From: Entoloma clypeatum
Taxonomy: Eukaryota; Basidiomycota; Agaricomycetes; Agaricales; Entolomataceae
DNA: 64,000 nt
Assembly (NCBI GenBank): GCA_963565915.1
Contig: OY751493.1
Location: 3,286,001-3,350,000, forward strand
Reading direction: 5' to 3'
The translations under genes were made by a program, and so were the position numbers. Positions 12,169-22,990 of this stretch are shown here, one piece after another. The notes under the pieces are model-generated. The model had not been told where the DNA came from, did no database searches, and worked only from the letters and a program-made list of their open reading frames with translations. Every line of letters starts with the position of its first letter. Within the stretch, counting starts at the first letter, position 1.

Positions 12169-15100
12169 TTAAGCATCTATGGAGGCAAGATCTTCTACAG
12201 AGGGGCAATCACACTAAAGGATCTTTTAAAAACAGCTCCGAGTTGATCACGTAAAAGATACTCACAACAAGATTGAGGTCTCCATAGGCTGGTAAGAAAA
12301 TCAATCAGGGGGAGAGATACAGAGCCAGGAGAAAGTTGCGCACTGTCATCAACTCGAGAAACGGTTGGCCAGAACTTCTTCTCGTAAAGGTATGGTAGAG
12401 GGTAAGCCGCGGTTTGGCGTGAGTAAGGTCTGACAGATTGCATTAGTCTTCGCAAAGAGTTCATCAGTGAATACATACCGATCCCAACCCGAAGAGGCAA
12501 TAACAGACATGGGATGAGGTGCATTGGTAAGAAGATTATTGGTTCGCGGTTGCTTTCCGGTGATAATATCTTCAACCTCTTTCCGAATTTGTATCATAGC
12601 ATCGCAGAACCTGTCGAGTTCGTCCAAAGTTTCGGACTCTGTGGGTTCAATTAGCATGCAGGTCGGGGTAGGCCACGAGCATGTCGGAGGATGGAAGCCA
12701 TAATCCTAAAACCTTGTTGTTTAACACACCCCAGAAGGAATAATCAGAGAAGGAAGCTGACCTGCAGTCTTTTGGCAAAGTCAGTGACCTTCAGACCCGC
12801 TGACTTGTTGAATTCCGCGAGATCAACCAAAAGCTCATGTGCGACTCTGCCCTGTTCATTTTTGTAGCCAATGGTGTAATGTCCCGAGAGACGGCTGCCG
12901 ATGTAGTTGGCATTCAACAAGGCAATCTTTGTGGAGTCATTCAAACCATTGCCTCCCAACATTTTTACGTACGCCCAGGAGATCAGTGCGATAGAGGCGC
13001 TGCCAAAAGGTGCTGCTGCGACCGCGTCGATAGCTTGTTCGTGCTTATCCGGCATGACCGAGTGTTGAGGCAGGAAGGGGGCCAGATGCTTCGCCACACA
13101 TATGGGGCTGTGTGGGTGGCGTCAATAATGTAAATTGGCAGTAGCAAAAAAAAGGTATGTATACCCAATGCCGGGACCGCCACCGCCGTGTGGACTAGAG
13201 GGAGGAAATTAGACGAGGGTAGGCATAGGCCCATGTAAAACTCACATCGCGAATGTCTTGTGTAGATTAACATGGCATACATCACCACCACACACAGCAG
13301 GGTTGGTAAGACCAATTTGAGCGTTGAGATTTGCACCTAAAATCGTACTCTAACAGAAGAACGGGATAGAATGTTGGAGGCGTACCGTCGAGGTAAACTT
13401 GACCGCCGTTATCATGAATGATCTTGCAAGCCTTGAGAGAGAAATTATCAACTCGGTATAAAGGTGCACAGAATGACATTCAAACAAACCTCTTGCACAC
13501 CCGATTCAAAGACACCGAATGTAGACGGGTACGTAATCTATCCGAAACAGTGAGACAATACCAGGTCATGGCGAAAAGCATACCATGAAGGCAGCCAACT
13601 TGTCCTTGTGCAACTCTGCCTTGGATTTGAGATCGACAAGATCTAAATTGCCATCAGGAAGGACCTTGACGGGGACAACCTTCAATCCAGCCATGACCGC
13701 AGACTAAATCACACATTCATCAGCCGAAAATATGTATGAATGCCATGAGATTAGTTACTGCAGGGTTAGTGCCATGTGCACTCAGCGGAATAAGGCAGAC
13801 GTCGCGATGAGCTTCGCCCCGCGATTCATGATAAGCACGGATGACACAGAGCCCCGCATATTCGCCTGCAGCACCGGAGTTGGGTTGAATAGTCACGGAA
13901 TGGAAACCGGTGATCTTGCATAAATCCTCTTCCAATTCCTGGCGAGAATCAGTTTGCTATCCACTGCATATTACAGATTAGTTACCTTGATAATAGTCTC
14001 GTAACCTTTGACTTGATCGAAAGGCGCGAAGGGGTGGACCGCACTGAATTCTGGCCAGGTTACAGGGATCATGCTGCTGGTGCTGTTAAGCTTCATGGTA
14101 CAACTGCCGAGGGGGATCATGCTATGAACAAGTGTGATATCTTTCGATGCAAGATGATGGATGTAACGAAGCATCTCCGTCTCTGAGTGGTGCTTGTTGA
14201 AGACCGGATGGGGTAAATACTCGGACGCGCGTTGCAACGATGCGGGAATCGCAGAGCCGTTTGGTTGTTGGAGGTCAGAGAGAGAGATAGGGGACGCTGA
14301 AGCGGCCGAAGCAAAGACATTGATCAAGGAGACAAGGTGATCGGGGGAGACACTCTCGTCAAACGTAACACCAACATGTTTATCGTCGACGCGGCGCAGG
14401 TTGACTTTCGCCGTGGTGGCGGCTGCGTGGACTGCGGTGGCGCTGCCTACAGCAGACGTGACATCAAGGGTGATGGTGTCGAAGAATGAGTCATTGACGG
14501 CAGTATACCCCATGGATTCCACAGCAGATTTAAAAGTCTGCGTAAAGCCATGAACTTTATTGGCAATTCTGCGAATTCCCTCTGGACCATGGTAGACGGC
14601 ATACATGGCTGCCATGTTAGCGAGCAGGGCTTGACTAGTACAGATGTTACTTGTAGCCTTTTCTCGACGAATGTGTTGTTCACGGGCTATAAGGGAATCT
14701 GAGATACGAGATGACAAGCGAGAAAGGCAACTCACTTTGCAAGGACAGCCTGTAGGCGGGTTTCCCGTCTGCGTCACGACTCCTGCCAATTAGACGACCC
14801 GGCATTTTTCGCTTCAGCTTATCGGCAACCGCGAAGAAGGCAGCATGAGGACCCCCATAACCAGCCGGAACACCAAAGCGACCAGAATTACCAAGGACAA
14901 CATCTGCACCCCATTCACCGGGAGGCTTCAACAAAGACAGGGACAATAGGTCTGCTGCGCAAACTACCAACCCCCCAATGGCGTGGACCGCCTCAGTGAG
15001 AGAAGAATAGTCCTTGACAGAGCCATTGACATCTGGGTATTGAACAAGGACACCGCACAGATCGGCGCGCAATTCAGGATCTTCTAACGCTGAAACAGCA

Positions 15101-15895
15101 TCTCCATACACAAGATTAATACCGAAACCTTTGGCACGGAGACGAAGGACGGGAATGGTTTGTGGGAGGACGGCAGAATCAACAAGGAAAGACCGCTTCT
15201 TTTGAGAAGATGCCATAAAGGCCATGACCATGCCTTCAGCTGCCGCGGTGGCTTCGTCGAGAAGAGACGCATTCGCGACATCCATTCCGGTGAGAGACAT
15301 GACCATAGTCTGGAAATTAATGAGTGATTCGAGGCGTCCTGGACGTGCAGTTGAACGAAAGGCATTCAAAAATCTTCGGATGAACAGACCTTGCGCTATC
15401 TCAGGCTGGTAAGGAGTGTAGGGTGTATACCAAGCGGGGTTCTCCATGACCTGTAATGAAAAGTGTTGGGCAAAGAATTGACGGGAGGATGAGACCACAG
15501 ACGTTTCGCAGAATGACGGGCGGAACGACGGCGGTATGGTAACCCATTCCAATGTAGCTCTTGAAAGGCTGGTTCTCCCCCGCTAATCCCTTTGCGCGTA
15601 AATGGAGTTGGGACTCGCTGAGAGAGGGAATGGAGGTGTTGTCGAGGGTGTTTGAAGGGATGCGAATTTTGGAGGGGACTGTGTCCTGAATGAAGGCATC
15701 CATGGAGGGATATCCTAGCTTAGAGAGCATGAGAGCGGCCTCCTTGTCGTCGGTCCCAATATGACGCTCCGGGAAAACATCTATAGGTGCAAAGAGAGAG
15801 GCGTGAGGACGGACGGAAGCGAGACCGCGAGAGGGCGGAGGGAGCTTGAGGGCGGATCGGGGTATGCGGGAGGCATAGCGCAAGGCTACGGCCAT
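12169..15895 (-). CDS. GCV2: Glycine dehydrogenase (decarboxylating), P protein of the glycine cleavage system
   Basis: This large mitochondrial PLP enzyme, in more than ten exons, catalyses decarboxylation of glycine and transfer of aminomethyl to the H protein. An Arg-rich leader ([18 protein letters not shown]) precedes the conserved [10 protein letters not shown] start of the mature protein. Visible family blocks include [101 protein letters not shown] and [13 protein letters not shown]. The PLP-lysine motif [10 protein letters not shown] is at about 13246-13273, followed by [10 protein letters not shown] after an intron. The C-terminus ends with [19 protein letters not shown]. The stop at 12169 is reached through two short terminal introns. 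It converges on the PPR gene with about 210 bases between the stops. Confidence 0.95.
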
Positions 15896-16329
15896 GGTGA
15901 GGTGGCGGCAGGAGGGAGGTGGGGAGGGCGTGGACGTAAAATTGTGCAAATCATATGTACATAATAACTGTTAGTACGCGAGCCATTCACCGAGTCAAGC
16001 GACCCGTGTCGGTCTGTCTGATAAAGACAGGATCCGACAACATCAAAATTCTACTTTGGTGGTCAACATTTCATCACTTTTCCGAACACCGAGTTAACTC
16101 GATCCAACGCCGCCATCCCAATCCACGACGACAAATTATTTTTTTTCTTCTCCTAGCCACTGGTATGACGTCATCAGATCTCGACGTCCATCGGAATATG
16201 AACGGAATTCGGGGTGCCTTGATGGATGGCTTCCGTCGGACCTCCGTGACTGATAAGCACGCACGAAATGATGCATTTCTCGATTTCCGTACTTTTCGTA
16301 CCTATGCAAGTACAGTACATGCCTTCATC
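15896..16329. other. Intergenic interval between GCV2 start and RSC9-like stop
   Basis: The 434 bases lie between two genes on the minus strand, so they should hold the upstream region of the glycine decarboxylase gene and the 3' flank of the Rsc9-like gene. I see no RNA gene, repeat or convincing coding exon. A T-rich tract occurs near 16138-16150. Open frames here have no recognisable protein features. Confidence 0.5.
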
Positions 16330-18366
16330 TCATGTACCAGCATCTACCATTTCATATATCCACCCCATCAAAACCTCATCCCGAATCCGCACACCCTCCA
16401 ACAACCTCTTCGCCGCTGCAAACGCCTTACGCCCACGCCTCTCACCCTCCCGCTCGCTGTCTTCCAACTCACCATTCACCATATCCATATCTTGATCGTC
16501 CTGCTCCTCCACGATTCCCGGAAAGCCGAAATGGTCCGCGTCCGCCCGAGGAGCCGCGTCTGCAGAGGCGAAAGACGTCCGGAATAAAATACGGATACAA
16601 AGTAATGCTGTAAGGGCCCTCGATGGCGGGTCTACCAGCGGTCTTTCATAGGTTATGATAGTGCTCCGTGGTGGTGGCGGTGGGCGACTCGTCGGTGTTT
16701 CCGTCGGATAAGGTGAGTTTTCAAAGGGCAGAGTGATGGTGTCGCTCTGCGACGGATGTTTTGGAGGGGCTTGCGAACTTGATAAATGAGTCAATACATG
16801 GCAACGAAGCGCAGATATCGATGCGGCGGTCCGCGAACACGTCGACCACAGACACTTGGGCTCTGGGAATTCCATGGTCGTCATATGTTCTAGTATGTGG
16901 TCGTAGAGTTCTCCGGCGGAAGTGAAAATAGGTCTGGCACATTGGGAGCGATCCCAGTGGCATTTGAACCGTTCATTAGTGATAGGGTCTTTCCTCCTAT
17001 CAACTCCTCGAACAATAAACTTCGGAACGGGTCCCTGCAGAACCATCGCTTGAGCTTGAGGGAACACCGAGTTGACATTTTTGATGACATCTGATGCCAC
17101 CAGCAGAGGACATTGTTCCGCGTAAGGAGTAAATGCATCTTTGTACAGGTTCCAGAAATCGACCTGTGTGAGTTCGCTATCCGGTTTAGCAGCAAACATG
17201 GTCTTCATCCTAGACCAGTACTAAATCAATGCGTGAATGGTACGAACTGATTGAATTGACAGACCATTCATAGCATCGCTGGGGTTCAGGCTTCGCCAAC
17301 AGGTTATCCGACTCTTCCCTCGTAAGTTCATGATCTCGGGTGGCGAGTGTGGTGGAAGGGACGGTGTGTACCGTACCAGTCACGTCCAAAGTCACCTTTT
17401 CTTCCAATACCTGCTGCTCGGAAAGAAGCAGGCTCACAAGAAGTTTCAAGACATTAGGCATCTCAGGGTGCAGTAGGAAAGCCTTGGCCATCGCCGTTTG
17501 TGAGAAGTGCACATACAAGTAATTCAAGCAAACCTCTACCAAGGGTTTGTCGATAAAGAGCGGCAAGTATCGCATCGCAGCATCTAGAGCAGGTGCATCA
17601 GGCGTCAAATTAGGGGTATTCAAAGGATTTGACAGCGTAATTGTAAGAGCTGTGAATGCGGCAATTATCATCGTCCGATTAGATGACTGCGATGCAATTT
17701 TCTGGAGCGGTGGGAGGGGGTTCTCCTTCGCGGGTGTTGAGGGTGTAACGTGTAATTTGGACGCAAAAACGTGGTAGAGGTCAATGATATGGAGGACGAA
17801 CTCGGAGTCTTCATCTCTGTCACACTCGAGGGTGAGTAACGCGCTCATGATCAGTGGGAACATATGCGAATGATTGACCAGCTCGACGGTGTTCAGGTCT
17901 AGTACCGCTGTGTTCCTGAGCACAAACAATGATTCAAGTGCGAAGCGACGTTTTCGAGCGCCATCCGGAGGCGGGGAAAACATGGACTGTAGATCCGTCG
18001 ACGTCTTGTAGCCTTCCTTGAGATACCATTCTGGCCAGTCGAACAGTCCGTCGATGAGACCTGGAATACCGATCAACGAGAATTGCTCATTGAAGCAGAG
18101 GCGACAGAGGCGATCTAACGCCCAGGCAACTTCAGAAAGGATTCCTGAGCGAAGCGACAGGGACATTCTGTTGCTCGGAACCGCTTCAGTATACCAACCT
18201 AGTGGGGAACAAGTTCGAGGATATAGCGCAGGAGCCACATAATGTGCGACTCACGTTCATAGTCATCTCTCACGTCTGCCGTGGGACGAGGAGGTTGAGG
18301 TACATATGAACCTGACCGATAGTAGGTGTTTTGAGGTACCCGGCTATAATTCACGAATGTGGTCAT
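16330..18366 (-). CDS. RSC9: Rsc9/ARID2-like subunit of an RSC/SWI-SNF remodelling complex
   Basis: Three exons (18255-18366, 17265-18198, 16330-17209) join in phase to 641 residues. The middle is an Armadillo-like helical region (ALDRLCRLCFNEQF, LFVLRNTAVLDLNTVEL). It is followed by the RFX-like DNA-binding block of Rsc9/ARID2: CYEWMKTMFAAKP, then VDFWNLYKDAF and VASDVIKNVNSVFPQAQAMV. Downstream are two C2H2-type fingers: CHWDRSQC...HILEH (Cys-x5-Cys...His-x3-His) and CLWSTC...HVLTH. A proline-rich linker and a charged C-terminal helix close the protein. There is no ARID domain at the N-terminus, unlike animal ARID2. The role, targeting a nucleosome remodeller in the nucleus, is inferred from the family. 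Confidence 0.82.
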
Positions 18367-18473
18367 TTTCGCGGATGGGCGTGACCGCGTGTGTCACAAA
18401 ATTGTCTCAGGGTCTGAAGGATGCATAGTTTATTCAAGTTTCGAGTTGGTGACAGAGCGACGTGTATAAACCC

Positions 18474-19578
18474 TCAGTCTTCTCCTCCCTCCTTCCAGAG
18501 AGTGTACATCTTTCTCCGATTAGAGTCTCTGGTCTCTGGTTGACTTGCAACCTCAAAGATCGACTTCAAAAGTTTTCTCCGAAGAACAGGGCCATCTACC
18601 TTCCCTTCCTCCAAAGGGTCTTCATAACATGCATTCGCCACAACATGAGGGTATGCTTGTTCTTCATTAGCAAGATACAAGCGGGCACGTTTTGGACTCG
18701 GGGGGGGATCATCCACGGTGGAAGAACAAGAAAGTGCAGAGAAGAGCGGGTCGAATAGAGCGGATTGAATGTGTTTATACGTGACGCCGGAAGGTACCCG
18801 AGCAGCCAGTATCAAGAATGGGTGGATGAGAGTATACAGCGGAGTGGGACATGGCGACCTCGCAGAATTTGGAGGAGCAGCAAGGACTTTATCAAGTTCT
18901 TCAATGTATATGTCGGCCAGATGGAATACGAGACTTGTAGGAATCTTGGGATCAGACGGACTATCACAGCATCAACCCAACGCTGCACAGTTTTCTAACA
19001 AGTAGGACATACCACAAGGGTCCACCTGGTCTGATCAAGAGGTCGTTGTATTCTTGACACACATCCTTTTGCCAACCGGCTTGTACGAGAAGACGGAAAG
19101 ACGCGTTCACAAATCGTCTAACAAGCATGTAATACTTGTCCATCCTGGCCAAGGTATTCCGATGAGTGAATGCATGTATTGGTAAAGAAGAGAAGCCCAT
19201 ATACCGCAGACGATCGATGCCGTTCCACTCACGGACGATCGTTTGCCAAAAGCCTCGTAGAAAGGATATTGACAAAGTTGCCGTAGAGATAGTCAAAACG
19301 AGTTCTGCCAGTTCGCTAGCCAAAGCCTGTTGAACGAGGGGTTTGTCGGACATCCAGAAACCATAGAAGATACCCTTCCAGAGCCTGTCCATGTCGGGTG
19401 TTGATATGCCATCTCTGGAGGGATTGGAGAGGAAGACAGTAAGGTTTTTCACGGCCTTGTCGCGAACCTTTTTTTCTTCCTTTCCTTCAGTTTTAACTGG
19501 GAGAGAAGGATCTGGAAAGCACACACCAGTCGAAGCCAAAAATTTGCCCAAGGGAGGAGCTGCACCCGGCTCAGCCAT
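18474..19578 (-). CDS. RRP1: Ribosomal RNA processing protein 1 (Nop52 family)
   Basis: Three exons (19205-19578, 19013-19144, 18474-18960) give 330 residues. The Nop52/Rrp1 pattern is clear: GKFLASTG near the start, KKVRDKAVKNLTVFLS, MDRLWKGIFYGFWMSDKPLVQQ, and WNGIDRLRMDKYYMLVRRFVN across the first intron. These are followed by ADIYIEELDKVL and the second helical half. Rrp1 is a nucleolar factor needed for 27S pre-rRNA processing in the large-subunit pathway. The C-terminus is shorter than in animal RRP1 and lacks an obvious long basic tail. The start codon lies only 69 bases from that of the divergent 5-hydroxyisourate hydrolase gene. Confidence 0.9.
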
Positions 19579-19647
19579 GGTGGAGATAAAGTACTTTTTT
19601 TAAAAGTCCGTCCATTATTACTCTGGTACGATGACCTCATCGACCCA

Positions 19648-20195
19648 ATGTCGAAGTCCCCCATAACCTGCCACGGTACCTTCTGTCTTTTCGTCGACAT
19701 CTCTCTGACCCTCGCGCTCGCCACAGTCCTCGATGCATCTATCGGAAAACCTGCGGAGGGTGTTGCCATCCGTCTTCAACAACTTGACGTCGACGAAGCT
19801 GGCTCTGTAGATATATTTCAGCCTCTCGCTCAAGGGTGAATGAGGCAGCATTTATCGCCTGTCGGGTGTTCTCATCCTTGATAGGTCTACCAATTCCGAC
19901 GGTCGCTGTCTCGACCTCCTCCCTCCACGCGGTTCAGAGCAGGAGAAGCAGGAGAAGACAGCACTGGTCGCGGGCCAAACCTACAAAATAGTTTTCAAGA
20001 CGAAAGAATATTTCGACCTTACGAATCGAAAGAGTTTCTATCCCTGGGTCGAGGTTTGTGGTTCCTGATTGGCATGAAAACAGGTGTTCAGGCCTGTATC
20101 ATCAGATAAACTTCACGATTGAGAATCCTGAGGAACACTACCATATCCCCCTGTTGATCAGTCCTTATTCGTTCACGACTTATCGGGGAAGTTAG
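19648..20195 (+). CDS. 5-hydroxyisourate hydrolase (transthyretin-like)
   Basis: Four exons (19648-19675, 19727-19835, 19885-20053, 20106-20195) give 131 residues, the usual size of HIUase. The enzyme hydrolyses 5-hydroxyisourate to OHCU in urate breakdown. Family landmarks are present in order: SPITCHVLDASIGKPAEGV with the active-site His, the NSDGRCLDLL segment with the conserved Arg, GQTYKIVFKTKEYF, FYPWVE and EHYHIPLLISPYSFTTYRGS, ending in the diagnostic YRGS. No additional C-terminal peroxisomal signal follows YRGS. None of the next steps of urate catabolism lie in this window. It is head to head with RRP1 and tail to tail with UBC12. Confidence 0.95.
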
Positions 20196-20433
20196 AGTAG
20201 GGATTGACCCTCAAGTAACCCACCAAGTAGAATGATTAGACAGGATTATCCACACAATGACGGAACCGAGTCCAAGCCTTCACCGTACATCTATGAGACA
20301 TACTCGTATGATTGAAAAGATAAGTAGTGCAGGGATGATAGAATAACATGATGAGGATGATTCAATGCGAGGATGTACAGAAAGGGTGTGTGGAAGACAG
20401 CGGGGAAAAAAACGAGAAATCAATTGAAGCGGA

Positions 20434-21248
20434 TCATCGGGCGAGGACATTGTGGTACTGAACGCCCTTGAGAGTTCTTCCCTGCATAGAAGACTTGACA
20501 TTCAACAGGAATTGCTCGCGGTTCTTGCTCATCTCTTGTGCAGCATCTGTGGAGGCGATGTTCATTCAGGCTCGCCAAGTGTCAGACAGGGATCCAAACC
20601 TTTGTTGAGAGGGTCGTCTGCATTTGGCTCCAAAAAGAGATATTGCAATCCGACCATGACCGAGTTGAGGTTGAGGACGGGTTTCCAGTCTTCTCGGAGG
20701 ATGTTCAAGCACACGTTGCCCTCGAGATCGACGTTAGGATGGTAAATCTGGTTTGACGTCAGTAGGTTGAAGCACGCGAGACGGAGAACACGTGGAAAGC
20801 TCACGGTCTGGGTGCACTTGACCTTTGGTGGGTCGTGTGGGTAGTTGGTGTTGATGGCAAAGGAGAATATGAAAGCGCCACCCTTGTACATTCCTGGTCA
20901 TTCAAAGGTTTCATTAGACGCGATAAAGTATCGGGCGGGGAACGTGTTGCATACCCTCGTCTGGGGTGATTGTCAAGCTGAAGTTGAGGAGGTCAGCAGG
21001 GTTAGGGAAATGGGTCTTCATGGTTGAAGGGAGATCTAGTTCCGTCAGGTCTGTCGTGGGGACGTAAGGAATGTACATTAAGGTTGAAAGGGTTGTACAT
21101 GCCTTTCTGGACCCGTATCTGAGCGGCGCTGGTCTTTGGCTTCTTCTTGGCAGCCGCGTCCTCATTCTTCTTCATGCTCCAGATCTGTATTCGACGATAC
21201 TGTCAGCTGCTTGTGGTCTCAAAGGACGAAAAAACTGGCTTTGATCAT
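20434..21248 (-). CDS. UBC12: NEDD8-conjugating enzyme E2 (Ubc12)
   Basis: Six exons (21240-21248, 21103-21184, 20955-21050, 20805-20893, 20600-20747, 20434-20546) join in phase to 178 residues. The protein begins MIKIWSMKK, matching the N-terminal peptide by which UBC12 docks on the NEDD8 E1. It continues with the [17 protein letters not shown] helix, [10 protein letters not shown], and the E2 core [20 protein letters not shown] with the HPN motif and catalytic Cys, then [16 protein letters not shown]. It transfers NEDD8 to cullins. Two of its five introns appear to start with GC rather than GT: 21185-21239 (donor GCCAGT) and 21051-21102 (donor GCATGT). The second is hard to avoid, because no GT choice keeps the frame. 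Coding exon 1 is 9 bases. If intron 1 is wrong, translation could start at 21175. Confidence 0.9.
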
Positions 21249-21375
21249 GGTTGGTGGTCGTGTGGGGGGTGGTTGTGGTTGCTAAAATAGCAGTGCACCT
21301 GTCTGTCACGACTCACTCTCGGCTCGTGGCAGTGTCATGTGTCGACCACGCCCCACATGCCACTGAACGGCTGCG

Positions 21376-22793
21376 ATGTCCCTCTCACAAGACCTCTCCA
21401 TGCATCTCCCTGTCATCGACCTCGATCTTTTCTTATCCCGGCCTCACGACTCCCCCGAGGTCATCGCCGAGTGTAAGAAGGCATGTTCTCTTCTCCTTCG
21501 CTTTTCAGTTTCCATCTTCAACCGTGTTCTTAGGCTGCAGACGCCCTTGTCGTCTATGGTGCTTTCCTGCTGCGGGATTCTCGCGTATCAGAGGAAGACA
21601 ACTCTACATTCCTTGATCTTCTAGAAGATTACTTTGCTCAGCCAGAGGAGGAGCTCAAGCGCGATGAACGTCCAGAGCTGAGCTACCAGATCGGTGTCAC
21701 ACTCGAAAACACAGAAAAACCCAAATGTGCTGTCGACGAACCCTGCCTCCGCATCATCGAGAAGCTCGATCCGGCGGAGAGGCCATTGGATATTAGCGCA
21801 CATTCCCCAGACCCGAAATGCAGGTTTTTCTGGAGAATGAGCGAACGACCACCTTACGAGACCCAGTTTCCTGGTCTCAATGCGCCCAATATCGTCCCTC
21901 AAGCCGAGCACCTGCAGGGTCGATGGGCCCCCATCATGGAACAATGGGGCAAATCCATGAAGAATGCGTGAGCCAATCTCTTCCTCAATTCTATACACAA
22001 TTTACTGACCTGGTTGACGCTTAGTGTCGGCAACGTTGCTGAAATGACTGCCTTGGGGCTTGGATTGCCCGCAGAGACCTTCAAAGATGCTGGAAAATAT
22101 GGGTAGCGTACTATTTCCGTCGCACCTCAATTCTTGGTCACCAGCATCCCACTTACAGACCCCACATTCTCGCCCCAACTGCCTCCGACCTCGTCAAATA
22201 CGGGCAGATCAACACCATTCTCGCAGGTTTCCATTCTGATCTCAATTTCCTGACCATTCATGGCCGTTCCCGTTACCCCGGTCTCAATGTCTGGGCTCGT
22301 AATACTGGAAAGCGCATCCCAGTCAAAATACCACAGGGCAATTATCTTCTCGTTCAGGCGGGAAAACAACTTGAACACATCACTGGTGGATTGATCAAGG
22401 CTGGTTTCCATGAGGTGGTGGTAAACGACAGCACACTTACTGTTCGTCCTTAATCATCGATCATTTCGAGTTCAACTGCTGACGCCTGCGCTAATTAGGC
22501 TCTGGAGAACCGGAAATCTGAGTTCTCAGGCCGTCCATTGATTCGCATATCCTCGACCTTCTTCTGGCATTTGTCGTCTGATTATGATCTCGCACCAATT
22601 CCAGAGTTGGCGCAACGTGCTCGAAAGATTAGAGAGGAACAGCTCAAGGTTGGCAAGCACGATGGCGACGTCGTCATATATGAACCGATGAAAGTCGGAA
22701 ACCAAGTTCAAAAGTGAGGATGATCCTACTTCTGTCCTACATCAAAGTGATACTCTTACCAGCGAGTTGAAGCACATTGCTCTCATGGCATGA
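21376..22793 (+). CDS. 2-oxoglutarate/Fe(II)-dependent oxygenase, isopenicillin N synthase-like
   Basis: About five exons encode a clavaminate/IPNS-type oxygenase of roughly 400 residues. The N-terminal DIOX_N part has PVIDLDLFL and DNSTFLDLLEDYFAQPEEEL. The jelly-roll core shows the iron ligands: HSD in GFHSDLNFLTIHG and the distal His in KAGFHEVVV. Downstream, an RxS motif for 2-oxoglutarate binding is visible in LIRISSTFFWHLSSDY. The substrate is unknown. Related fungal proteins act in secondary metabolism or gibberellin-like chemistry, but this copy sits among housekeeping genes. The first intron can be read either as GC-AG (21481-21533) or as GT-AG (21473-21540); both keep the frame and differ by five residues. 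It is head to head with UBC12 (127 bases between starts). Confidence 0.85.
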
Positions 22794-22990
22794 CCCGACG
22801 CACTACTTGACCCCACATTGTTGTTATATATCCGTTTCGAAGCCATGGTCGACTGTAAATAACTCAAAAGTCAGAATAATCTGATTACATGGAAGTTACC
22901 ATTCATAGGCCATCATCTCTAATACTCCAATACACGATCTTTACAGTAAGTACCAATGTAAGTAAGTGTAGTGTATCAATACCGACCCCA

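Noticed and set aside
15955..16613. Long open frames on the plus strand opposite the Rsc9-like C-terminal exon and its 3' flank
   Set aside because: They have no domain features and overlap a strongly supported minus-strand coding exon, so they are antisense shadows.
21473..21540. Canonical GT-AG reading of the oxygenase first intron as the only model
   Set aside because: It is in frame and cannot be excluded. The GC-AG alternative fits my impression of the family sequence slightly better, so I report it as open rather than settled.
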